Shown here: positions 8,427 through 16,148 of the stretch, one piece after another
Numbering within the stretch: position 1 is the stretch's first letter
How the letters are laid out: the number at the start of each line of letters is the position of its first letter
Assembly (NCBI RefSeq): GCF_014648895.1
Contig: NZ_BMRZ01000007.1
Coordinates: forward strand, 186,001-250,000
Source: Streptomyces tanashiensis
Lineage (GTDB): Bacteria > Actinomycetota > Actinomycetes > Streptomycetales > Streptomycetaceae
Direction: 5' to 3'
Length of the DNA: 64,000 bases
The notes under the pieces: generated by a model
What the model saw: the letters and a program-made list of their open reading frames with translations, nothing else
Told to the model about the DNA's origin: nothing
Databases searched by the model: none
Program-made: the position numbers and the translations under genes

Positions 8427-9293
8427 TCAGAGCTTCCTGAACAGGCCCTCCTGGACCACCGACACCAGCAGCCTGCCCTCGCGGTCGTAGATCCGGCCCC
8501 GCGCGAGTCCCCGGCCGCCCGTGGCGATCGGGGACTCCTGGTCGTACAGGAACCACTCGTCCGCCCGGAACGGCCGGTGGAACCACATCGCGTGGTCCAG
8601 CGAGGCCATGTCGAAGCCGCGCGGGCCCCACAGCGGCTCGACCGGGATCCGGACGGCGTCCAGGAGCGTCATGTCCGAGGCGTACGTCAGGGCGCAGGTG
8701 TGGATCAGCGGGTCGTCGCCCAGCGGCCCCACGGCCCGCATCCACACCGCGCTCCGCGGGTCCGCGCCCTTGACCTCCTCCGGCGTCCAGCGCAGCCGGT
8801 CCACGTACCGGATGTCGAAGGGCTGCCGGCGGGCCATCCGCTCCAGGGCCTCCGGCAGCGTGCCCAGGTGCTGACGGACCTCGTCGGCGAGGTTCGGCAG
8901 GCTCTCCGGGTCGGTCAGGTGCCGCGGCGGCAGCTGATGCTCGATGCCGTCCTCCTCGGGCCGGTGGAAGGAGGCCGTCAGATTGAAGATCGTCCGCCCT
9001 TCCTGGACCGCCGTGACCCGGCGGGTCGTGAACGAGCGCCCGTCGCGCACCCGCTCCACCTGGTACACGATCGGCACCCCCGGCCGGCCCGGCCGCAGGA
9101 AGTAGGCGTGCAGCGAGTGCACCGGGCGGTCGCCCTCCGTGGTGCGGCCGGCCGCCACCAGGGCCTGCCCGGCGACCTGCCCGCCGAAGACCCGCTGGAG
9201 CGACTCCTGCGGGCTGCGCCCGCGGAAGATGTTGACCTCGATCTGCTCCAGGTCGAGCAGATCCACGAGCCTCTCGGCGGGGTTGGTCACCAC
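8427..9293 (-). CDS. tesB: Acyl-CoA thioesterase II
   Basis: Hydrolyses medium and long acyl-CoAs to free acid and CoA. The 288-residue protein is a double hotdog fold: a first half with FGGQVAGQALVAAGRT and SLHAYFLRPG, and a second half with YASDMTLLDA, SLDHAMWFHRPF and VVQEGLFR. The conserved Asp, Thr/Ser and Gln of the TesB active site can be placed in the second half. A GTG start at 9293 follows GAGGAG that overlaps the stop of the helicase gene, so the two genes are probably one operon. It converges on the RNA ligase gene with a 10-base gap. Confidence 0.94.
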   Translation of the reverse strand: MVTNPAERLVDLLDLEQIEVNIFRGRSPQESLQRVFGGQVAGQALVAAGRTTEGDRPVHSLHAYFLRPGRPGVPIVYQVERVRDGRSFTTRRVTAVQEGRTIFNLTASFHRPEEDGIEHQLPPRHLTDPESLPNLADEVRQHLGTLPEALERMARRQPFDIRYVDRLRWTPEEVKGADPRSAVWMRAVGPLGDDPLIHTCALTYASDMTLLDAVRIPVEPLWGPRGFDMASLDHAMWFHRPFRADEWFLYDQESPIATGGRGLARGRIYDREGRLLVSVVQEGLFRKL

Positions 9294-9302
9294 TGAACTC
9301 CT

Positions 9303-11816
9303 CTACAGCTGTCCGACGGACGTCACACGGAGCACGGCCCGGCCCTCTTCGTCGGAGGCCGCGAGGTCCACCTCCGCGCTGATGCCCCAGTCATGGTCGC
9401 CGTTCGGGTCGGCGAAGGTCTGCCGGACGCGCCACAGGCCGTGCGCCGCGTCCTCCTCGATCGCGAGCAGCTTCGGGCCGCGCGCGTCCGGACCCGTTCC
9501 CAGGTCGTCGTACTCGTCCCAGTACGCGTCCATCGCCTCGCCCCACGCGTCCGCGTCCCAGCCGGACTCGGCGTCCAGCTCGCCCAGCGCGTCGACGTTG
9601 TCGAGGGCGGCCAGCTCCACGCGGCGGAACATGGCGTTGCGCACCAGGACCCGGAAGGCGCGGGCGTTCGCCGTGACCGGCTTGACCTGGTCGGCCTTCT
9701 CCTGGGCCTCCTCGGCCGTCTGGATCTCCGGGTTCGCCAGCTGCTCCCACTCGTCGAGCAGCGAGGAGTCCACCTGGCGCACCATCTCGCCGAGCCAGGC
9801 GATCAGGTCCTCCAGGTCCTCGGTCTTCAGGTCGTCCGGGATGGTGTGGTCGAGCGCCTTGTACGCGCTCGCCAGGTACCGCAGCACGATGCCCTCGGTC
9901 CGCGCCAGCTCGTACCAGGACGTGAACTCGGTGAAGGTCAGCGCCCGTTCGTACATGTCACGGATGACGGACTTCGGCGACACCGGGTGGTCGCCGACCC
10001 ACGGGTGCGACTTCCGGTAGACGTTGTACGCGTGCCAGAGCAGCTCCTCCAGGGGCTTCGGGTACGAGATGTCCTGGAGCCGCTCCATCCGCTCCTCGTA
10101 CTCGACGCCGTCCGCCTTCATCTGCCCGACGGCCTCGCCGCGCGCCTTGTTCTGCATGGCGGCGAGGATCTGGCGCGGGTCGTCGAGCGTCGACTCGACG
10201 ACGGACACCATGTCCAGGGCGTACGAGGGGGACTCCGGGTCGAGCAGGTCGAAGGCGGCGAGCGCGAACGTCGACAGCGGCTGGTTGAGCGCGAAGTCCT
10301 GCTGGAGGTCGACCGTCAGACGGATCGTGCGGCCCTCGGCGTCCGGCTCGTCGAGCTGCTCCACCACACCGCCGTCGAGCAGCGAGCGGTAGATCGCGAT
10401 GGCCCGGCGGATGTGCCGCAGCTGCGCCTTGCGCGGCTCGTGGTTGTCCTCCAGGAGCTTGCGCATCGCCTCGAAGGCGTTGCCCGGCCGGGCGATCACC
10501 GAGAGCAGCATGATGTTGGTGACCTTGAAGCGGGAGGTCAGCGGCTCCGGCTCGGCCGCGATCAGCTTCTCGAAGGTGGTGTCGCTCCAGGCGACGAAGC
10601 CCTCGGGGGCCTTCTTGCGGACGACCTTGCGGCGCTTCTTCGGGTCGTCGCCGGCCTTCGCGAGCGCCTTCTCGTTCTCGATGACGTGCTCGGGGGCCTG
10701 CGCCACGACGAAGCCGGCGGTGTCGAAGCCGGCGCGGCCGGCCCGGCCCGCGATCTGGTGGAACTCTCGGGCGCGCAGGGTGCGCACCCGGTTGCCGTCG
10801 TACTTGGTGAGGGCCGTGAAGAGCACCGTGCGGATCGGCACGTTCACGCCGACGCCCAGGGTGTCCGTCCCGCAGATCACCTTCAGGAGGCCCGCCTGGG
10901 CGAGCTTCTCCACGAGCCGCCGGTACTTCGGCAGCATGCCCGCGTGGTGGACGCCGATGCCGTGGCGGACGTACCGCGAGAGGTTCTGGCCGAACTTGGT
11001 GGTGAAGCGGAAATTGCCGATGAGCTCGGCGATCTGGTCCTTCTCCTCGCGCGTGCACATGTTGATGCTCATCAGCGACTGCGCGCGCTCGACGGCCTGC
11101 GCCTGCGTGAAGTGCACGATGTAGACGGGCGCCTGCTTGGTCTCCAGGAGCTCGGTCAGGGTGTCCGTGATGGGCGTGAGGCGGTACTCGTACGACAGCG
11201 GCACCGGCCGGGTCGCCGAGCGGACCACCGACGTCGGCCGCCCGGTGCGCCGGGTGAGGTCCTTCTCGAACATCGACACGTCGCCGAGCGTCGCCGACAT
11301 GAGGACGAACTGCGCCTGGGGGAGTTCGAGCAGCGGGATCTGCCACGCCCAGCCGCGGTCCTGCTCGGCGTAGAAGTGGAACTCGTCCATGACGACCTGG
11401 CCGATGTCGGCGTACTTGCCGTCCCGCAGGGCGATCGACGCGAGCACCTCCGCCGTGCAGCAGATCACCGGGGCGTCCGCGTTCACGGAGGCGTCGCCGG
11501 TCAGCATGCCGACGTTCTCCGTGCCGAAGAGCTTGCACAGGTCGAAGAACTTCTCCGACACCAGCGCCTTGATCGGCGCGGTGTAGAAGGTCACCTGGTC
11601 GTTCGCGAGCGCGGTGAAGTGCGCACCCGCCGCGACCAGCGACTTTCCCGATCCGGTGGGTGTGGACAAGATCACGTTCGCCCCGGAGACGACCTCGATC
11701 AGCGCCTCTTCCTGGGCCGGGTAGAGCGTGATGCCCCGGTCCTCGGCCCAGGAGGAGAAGGCCTCGAAGAGGGCGTCGGGGTCGGCGGTCGGCGGCAGCT
11801 GATCGATAAGGGTCAC
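9303..11816 (-). CDS. DEAD/DEAH-box RNA helicase (DUF3516 type)
   Basis: An 837-residue superfamily-2 helicase of the Ski2/HelY-like actinobacterial group. Motif I is TPTGSGKS (52-59), motif II DEFH (144-147), motif III SAT, and motif VI QIAGRAGRAG, all in order. The last 350 or so residues form the helical C-terminal region known as DUF3516, with KYDGNRVRTLRAREFHQ just before motif VI. It probably unwinds structured RNA in decay or ribosome-related work; the substrate is unknown. The start is the GTG at 11816 (MTLIDQLPP), which matches how close homologues begin; longer in-frame upstream sequence looks non-coding. It is co-directional with tesB, 9 bases apart. Confidence 0.92.
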   Translation of the reverse strand: MTLIDQLPPTADPDALFEAFSSWAEDRGITLYPAQEEALIEVVSGANVILSTPTGSGKSLVAAGAHFTALANDQVTFYTAPIKALVSEKFFDLCKLFGTENVGMLTGDASVNADAPVICCTAEVLASIALRDGKYADIGQVVMDEFHFYAEQDRGWAWQIPLLELPQAQFVLMSATLGDVSMFEKDLTRRTGRPTSVVRSATRPVPLSYEYRLTPITDTLTELLETKQAPVYIVHFTQAQAVERAQSLMSINMCTREEKDQIAELIGNFRFTTKFGQNLSRYVRHGIGVHHAGMLPKYRRLVEKLAQAGLLKVICGTDTLGVGVNVPIRTVLFTALTKYDGNRVRTLRAREFHQIAGRAGRAGFDTAGFVVAQAPEHVIENEKALAKAGDDPKKRRKVVRKKAPEGFVAWSDTTFEKLIAAEPEPLTSRFKVTNIMLLSVIARPGNAFEAMRKLLEDNHEPRKAQLRHIRRAIAIYRSLLDGGVVEQLDEPDAEGRTIRLTVDLQQDFALNQPLSTFALAAFDLLDPESPSYALDMVSVVESTLDDPRQILAAMQNKARGEAVGQMKADGVEYEERMERLQDISYPKPLEELLWHAYNVYRKSHPWVGDHPVSPKSVIRDMYERALTFTEFTSWYELARTEGIVLRYLASAYKALDHTIPDDLKTEDLEDLIAWLGEMVRQVDSSLLDEWEQLANPEIQTAEEAQEKADQVKPVTANARAFRVLVRNAMFRRVELAALDNVDALGELDAESGWDADAWGEAMDAYWDEYDDLGTGPDARGPKLLAIEEDAAHGLWRVRQTFADPNGDHDWGISAEVDLAASDEEGRAVLRVTSVGQL

Positions 11817-11947
11817 GCCCCCATCTTGCCCGCATTCCGCTCGGATGAGGGAACCGGCCATCAGCAGTCTTGATCACGGACGATAGGCTCGTCCGTCGAC
11901 CGGTCGTCAACTGAGCGCCGGCAGGGGAGAAACGGGGCGGGCCAACC

Positions 11948-12739
11948 ATGATGGGACCGGCGCACTCGCTGTCCGGAGCGGCGGCCTGGCTGGGCGTCGG
12001 AGCGGCGGCCGCCGCCTTCGACCACCCGATGCCCTGGCCGGTTCTCGTCGTCGGCGCGCTCATCTGCGCGGGCGCCGCGCTCGCCCCCGACCTCGACCAC
12101 AAGTCGGCGACCATCTCCCGCGCCTTCGGACCGGTCTCCCGGGGCCTGTGCGAGATCGTCGACAAGCTGTCGTACGCCGTCTACAAGGCGACCCGCTCCT
12201 CGGCCGACCCCCGCAGGTCCGGCGGGCACCGGACCCTCACCCACACCTGGCTCTGGGCGGTCCTGATCGGCGCCGGGGCGTCCGTCGCGGCGGTCACCGG
12301 AGGCCGCTGGGCCGTCCTCGCGATCCTCTTCGTGCACCTGGTCCTCGCCGTGGAGGGCCTGCTGTGGCGGGCCGCCCGGATGTCCAGCGACGTCCTGGTC
12401 TGGCTGCTCGGCGCCACGAGCGCCTGGATCCTCGCGGGCGTCCTCGACAAGGCCGGCAACGGCTCGGACTGGTTCTTCACCGGCCCCGGCCAGGAGTACC
12501 TGTGGCTGGGCCTGCCCATCGTCCTGGGCGCGCTCGTGCACGACATCGGCGACGCCCTGACCGTCTCCGGCTGCCCGATCCTGTGGCCCATCCCCGTCGG
12601 CCGCAAGCGCTGGTACCCGCTCGGCCCGCCCAAGGGCATGCGCTTCCGGGCGGGCAGCTGGGTCGAGCTCAAGGTCCTGATGCCCGCCTTCATGGTCCTC
12701 GGCGGCGTGGGCGGAGCCTCGGCGCTCGGTTTCTTCTAG
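11948..12739 (+). CDS. YdjM-like metal-dependent hydrolase, membrane protein
   Basis: A 263-residue inner-membrane protein of the YdjM/LexA-regulated family (PF04307), predicted metal-dependent hydrolase. The N-terminal AHSLSGAAAWLG and LAPDLDHKSATISR segments carry the conserved His and Asp residues, and GGHRTLTHTWLW the next His pair. At least four hydrophobic segments follow. The activity has not been shown for the family, to my knowledge. Its stop codon and that of the convergent TetR gene share the bases CTAG (12736-12739). ATGs at 11948 and 11951 are both possible. Confidence 0.85.
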   Translation: MMGPAHSLSGAAAWLGVGAAAAAFDHPMPWPVLVVGALICAGAALAPDLDHKSATISRAFGPVSRGLCEIVDKLSYAVYKATRSSADPRRSGGHRTLTHTWLWAVLIGAGASVAAVTGGRWAVLAILFVHLVLAVEGLLWRAARMSSDVLVWLLGATSAWILAGVLDKAGNGSDWFFTGPGQEYLWLGLPIVLGALVHDIGDALTVSGCPILWPIPVGRKRWYPLGPPKGMRFRAGSWVELKVLMPAFMVLGGVGGASALGFF

Positions 12740-13485
12740 GTGCCTTCCGGGCGCGGGACGCCGAGCGTCGTCACGAGCCGCGCCAGCTCCTCCTCGAAGA
12801 GCTTGTCCGGGCTCGCCGTCTGCCGGCCCAGATGCCCGTACACCTCCAGCGCCACGAGCCCGTGCAGGTGCCCCCAGAGGCGCAGGGCGAGCGCGACGCC
12901 GGCGGGCGGCAGCTCGGGGAAGGCCGGGCGCACCTTGTCGAGCAGTCCGGCGTCGAAGTCGGACCAGGTGAACGCGCTGTCCCGGTAGAGGGGTTCGGCG
13001 TGCGGCCAGGCCGCCGCCGCGAGGCCGGCGAGCCCGGTGCACACCCGGCGGGCCGCGTCGGGGGCGGGTCCCGCCTCGGGGGCCCGGTAGCCCGGCACGG
13101 GGTCGCCGTAGACGAGGCGGAACCCCTCGGGGTTCGTCAGGGCCCAGGTGCGGAAGGCGCGGGCCCAGGCCAGGATCCGGGCGGCCGGGTCCTGCGCGCC
13201 GGCGGTGCTCCAGGCCGTCTCCACGGCGTCGGCGAGCGCCGAGTACACGTCGTCGATGAGGCGGGTGACGAGGTCGTCCCGGGTGGCGAAGTAGCCGTAG
13301 ATCGCGTTGGCCGTCATGCCCATCTCGCGGGCGATGGCCCGCAGGGTGATCGCGTCGGGGCCGCCCGAGGCCATCAGGCGCAGGGCCGTGTCCTTGATCT
13401 CGGCCGTCGTCTCGGCCCGTAGCCGCTCACGGCGTCCCCGGGTGGCCGGAGCCGCCCCCGTCCGTGTCTCCGAAGTCCCGCTCAT
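12736..13485 (-). CDS. TetR-family transcriptional regulator (WHG-domain type)
   Basis: A 249-residue regulator with the helix-turn-helix at about residues 44-64 (ITLRAIAREMGMTANAIYGY) after an Arg-rich N-terminus. The C-terminal half has the AWPHAEPL and LWGHLHGLVALEVYGHL features of the TetR_C_13 (WHG) group. It is divergent from an NAD(P)-binding oxidoreductase gene, and a large palindrome lies between them at 13521-13555, so self-repression and control of the oxidoreductase are likely. The inducer is unknown; regulators in this arrangement often sense toxic small molecules. Confidence 0.9.
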   Translation of the reverse strand: MSGTSETRTGAAPATRGRRERLRAETTAEIKDTALRLMASGGPDAITLRAIAREMGMTANAIYGYFATRDDLVTRLIDDVYSALADAVETAWSTAGAQDPAARILAWARAFRTWALTNPEGFRLVYGDPVPGYRAPEAGPAPDAARRVCTGLAGLAAAAWPHAEPLYRDSAFTWSDFDAGLLDKVRPAFPELPPAGVALALRLWGHLHGLVALEVYGHLGRQTASPDKLFEEELARLVTTLGVPRPEGT

Positions 13486-13520
13486 CCGGGCATCCTATCG
13501 CTTCCTTGGTGGACGTATGG

Positions 13521-13555
13521 AAACTGCACGCCGTGAACTTCACGGCGTATAGTTT
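13521..13555. promoter_or_regulatory. Nested palindromic operator with promoter
   Basis: A perfect inverted repeat ACGCCGTGAA-C-TTCACGGCGT covers 13528-13548. It is framed two bases away by AAACT (13521-13525) and AGTTT (13551-13555), giving one 35-bp symmetric site centred on 13538. A -10-like TATAGT for the rightward gene lies at 13548-13553 inside it. Another half-site, ACGCCGT, occurs at 13560-13566. This is the probable binding site of the adjacent TetR protein, controlling both directions. Confidence 0.8.
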
Positions 13556-13595
13556 TCGCACGCCGTCACGTCAGATGTGATCACAGGGGAGAGTC

Positions 13596-14303
13596 ATGCA
13601 CATCGGAGTCATCGGAGCCACCGGCACCCTCGGCAGCCGCGTCGTCGCGGAGGCACTGGAGCGCGGGCACCACATCAGGGCCTTCGGCCGCGACGCCACG
13701 GGGGCGGCGGCCGGAGAGACCCGCGAGAACATCACCTGGGCGAGCCTCGACGTCCTCGACCCCGAAGCCGTCGCCGCCGTCCTGCCCGGACTCGACGTCC
13801 TCGTCAGCGCCTTCCAGCCCGGGAACGCCTCCCGCGACCTGGAGGACACCGTGCGCCGCTCCATCGCCGACGCCGGGGTCTACGCCACCGCGGCACGGTC
13901 CCTGCTCAAGGCCCTGGAGAGCCACCCCAGGACCCGGCTGATCGTGATCGGCGGCGCGGGCAGCCTGGAGGTCGCGCCCGGAGTGGTCCTCGCCGACGCC
14001 GAGGACCGGCTCCACGAGACCCTCGACGGCGTCGGCCTCCCCCGTGCCTACGCGGCGGCCGTACGGGGCCACCGGGACGCGCTGAACGTGCTGCGCACCT
14101 CCAACCGCCGGTGGACCTACTTCAGCCCCGCCGAGGACATCGCCCCCGGCACCCGCACCGGCCGCTTCCGCATCGGCGAGGACCAGCCGGTCCGGGACGC
14201 CGAGGGGCGCAGCCGCGTCTCGGCGGAGGACGCCGCCGTGGCCCTCGTCGACGAGGCGGAGCTGCCCCGCTTCGTCCAGCGCCGCTTCACGATCGGCTAC
14301 TGA
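13596..14303 (+). CDS. NAD(P)-dependent oxidoreductase (NmrA/SDR-like)
   Basis: A 235-residue Rossmann-fold protein. The dinucleotide-binding motif GVIGATGTLGSRV is at the N-terminus and LIVIGGAGSLEV in the middle, as in NAD(P)H-binding atypical SDR (YwnB/NmrA-like) proteins. These reduce or merely sense NAD(P)(H); the classical Tyr-x3-Lys active site is absent, so catalysis is uncertain. The ATG at 13596 follows GGGGAGA. It is divergent from and probably repressed by the TetR gene at 12736-13485, with the operator at 13521-13555 just upstream. Confidence 0.9.
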   Translation: MHIGVIGATGTLGSRVVAEALERGHHIRAFGRDATGAAAGETRENITWASLDVLDPEAVAAVLPGLDVLVSAFQPGNASRDLEDTVRRSIADAGVYATAARSLLKALESHPRTRLIVIGGAGSLEVAPGVVLADAEDRLHETLDGVGLPRAYAAAVRGHRDALNVLRTSNRRWTYFSPAEDIAPGTRTGRFRIGEDQPVRDAEGRSRVSAEDAAVALVDEAELPRFVQRRFTIGY

Positions 14304-14308
14304 AGGCC

Positions 14309-14344
14309 GCCGGGCCGGGCCGTCGCGCGACGGCCCGGCCCGGC
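14309..14344. terminator. Perfect 36-bp palindrome, terminator
   Basis: Two 18-bp arms (14309-14326 and 14327-14344) are exact reverse complements with no spacer. It lies between the convergent oxidoreductase and ABC exporter genes and can end transcription from both sides. Confidence 0.85.
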
Positions 14345-14366
14345 ACCCCCTCCACGCCTCCGCGCG

Positions 14367-16148
14367 TCAGCCGTGCCAGGACCGCCACAGCGCCGCGTAC
14401 GCGCCGTCCGCCGCGACCAGCTCGTCGTGGCTGCCGAGCTCGCTGATCCGGCCCGACTCGACCACCGCGATCAGATCGGCGTCGTGCGCGGTGTGCAGCC
14501 GGTGCGCGATGGCCACGACCGTACGGCCGTCCAGGACCCGGCCGAGCGAGCGCTCCAGGTTCCGGGCCGCGCGCGGGTCCAGCAGCGAGGTCGCCTCGTC
14601 GAGGACCAGGGTGTGCGGGTCCGCGAGGACGAGCCGGGCCAGCGCGATCTGCTGGGCCTGCGCCGGGGTCAACGAGCGGCCGCCCGAGCCGACCTCGGTG
14701 TCCAGGCCCTCGTCGAGACCACGGGCCCAGACCTCCGCGTCCACCGCCGCGAGCGCCGCCCACAGGTCGGTGTCGGCCGCCCCGGCCCTGGCGAGCAGCA
14801 GGTTGTCGCGGAGGGAGCCCACGAAGACGTGGTGCTCCTGGTTGACCAGGGCCACATGCTCGCGGACCCGCTCGGCGGGCATCCGGGCCAGCTCGGCGGC
14901 GCCGAGGGTGACCGACCCGGTCCTCGGGGCGTAGATCCCCGCGAGCAGCCGGCCGAGCGTGGACTTGCCCGCGCCGGACGGGCCGACCAGGGCCAGCCGG
15001 GTGCCGGGCGCCACCGTCAGGGACACCTCGTGCAGCACGTCGACGCCCTCGCGGTACCCGAACCGGACCTCGTCCGCCCGCACCGCCCGGCCCTCGGGCC
15101 GCACCTCCCGGTCGCCCGCGTCCGGCTCGATGTCCCGGACGCCGACGAGCCGGGCCAGCGACACCTGCGCGACCTGGAGCTCGTCGTACCAGCGGAGCAC
15201 GATCCCGATCGGGTCCACCAGCATCTGCGAGAGCAGCGCACCCGTCGTCAGCTGGCCCACGTCGATCCAGCCCCGCAGCACGAACACCCCGCCCAGCAGC
15301 AGGACCGCGCACAGCACCGTCGTATGGGTGAGGTTGACGACGGGGAAGAGCACTGAGCGCAGGAAGAGCGTGTACCGCTCCCACGCCACCCACTCCGAGA
15401 TCCGCCGGTCCGAGAGCGCGATCCGCCGCGCGCCGAGGCGGTGCGCCTCGACCGTGCGGCCCGCGTCGACGGTCTCGGCGAGCGCCGCGGCCACCGCCGC
15501 GTACCCCGCGGACTCCGAGCGGTACGCGGACGGCGCCCGCCTGAAGTACCACCGGCCGCCCACGATCAGCACTGGCGCGGCGAGCAGCGCGGCGAGCGCG
15601 AGCGGCGGCGCGGTCACCGCGAGGCCGCCGAGCAGCAGCCCCGCCCAGACGACGCCGATGGCCAGCTGGGGCACGGCCTCGCGCATCGCGTTCGCCAGCC
15701 GGTCGACGTCCGTGGTGATCCGGGAGAGCAGGTCGCCCGTCCCGGCCCGTTCGAGGACGCCCGGCGGCAGCCGGACCGCGCGGACGAGGAAGTCCTCGCG
15801 CAGATCCGCGAGCATCTCCTCGCCGAGCATCGCGCCGCGCAGCCGGACGAGCCGCACGAACACCGTCTGGACGAGCAGGGCGACCGCGAACAGCGCGACC
15901 GTACGCTCCAGGTGGAGGTCACGCGCGCCGTCCGCGAGGCCGTCCACCACCGAGCCGAGCAGGTACGGGCCGGCCATCGAGGCGGTCACGGCGACCGCGT
16001 TCACCCCGATGAGCAGCGCGAACGCCCTGCGGTGCCGCCTCAACAGCTCGCGGACGTACGCGCGGACGGTGGAGGTCCTGGCGACGGGCAGCGTCGTCGC
16101 CGTCTTCGGGGCCGCCGGGTCGTACTCCGGCGGCGCCAGGCCGATCAT
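14367..16148 (-). CDS. ABC exporter subunit with intact Walker A and degenerate signature
   Basis: A 593-residue half-transporter: a six-helix membrane domain (about 40-310) fused to an ATPase domain. Walker A is intact (GPSGAGKST, 389-397) and Walker B has the catalytic glutamate (LVLDEATS, 514-521). The signature, normally LSGGQ, is replaced by LTPAQ (493-497). Its ATG overlaps the stop of the upstream partner gene (ATGA), so the two are made together and surely form a heterodimer. The intact ATP site would use this subunit's Walker motifs with the partner's LSGGQ. The exported substrate is unknown; a lipid, peptide or drug are all possible. Confidence 0.92.
   Translation of the reverse strand: MIGLAPPEYDPAAPKTATTLPVARTSTVRAYVRELLRRHRRAFALLIGVNAVAVTASMAGPYLLGSVVDGLADGARDLHLERTVALFAVALLVQTVFVRLVRLRGAMLGEEMLADLREDFLVRAVRLPPGVLERAGTGDLLSRITTDVDRLANAMREAVPQLAIGVVWAGLLLGGLAVTAPPLALAALLAAPVLIVGGRWYFRRAPSAYRSESAGYAAVAAALAETVDAGRTVEAHRLGARRIALSDRRISEWVAWERYTLFLRSVLFPVVNLTHTTVLCAVLLLGGVFVLRGWIDVGQLTTGALLSQMLVDPIGIVLRWYDELQVAQVSLARLVGVRDIEPDAGDREVRPEGRAVRADEVRFGYREGVDVLHEVSLTVAPGTRLALVGPSGAGKSTLGRLLAGIYAPRTGSVTLGAAELARMPAERVREHVALVNQEHHVFVGSLRDNLLLARAGAADTDLWAALAAVDAEVWARGLDEGLDTEVGSGGRSLTPAQAQQIALARLVLADPHTLVLDEATSLLDPRAARNLERSLGRVLDGRTVVAIAHRLHTAHDADLIAVVESGRISELGSHDELVAADGAYAALWRSWHG

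Noticed and set aside
9393..11873. Very long plus-strand open frame (over 800 codons)
   Set aside because: It is the mirror of the RNA helicase gene; GC-rich third positions remove stop codons from the opposite frame. Its protein is Arg/Val/Leu-rich with no motif.
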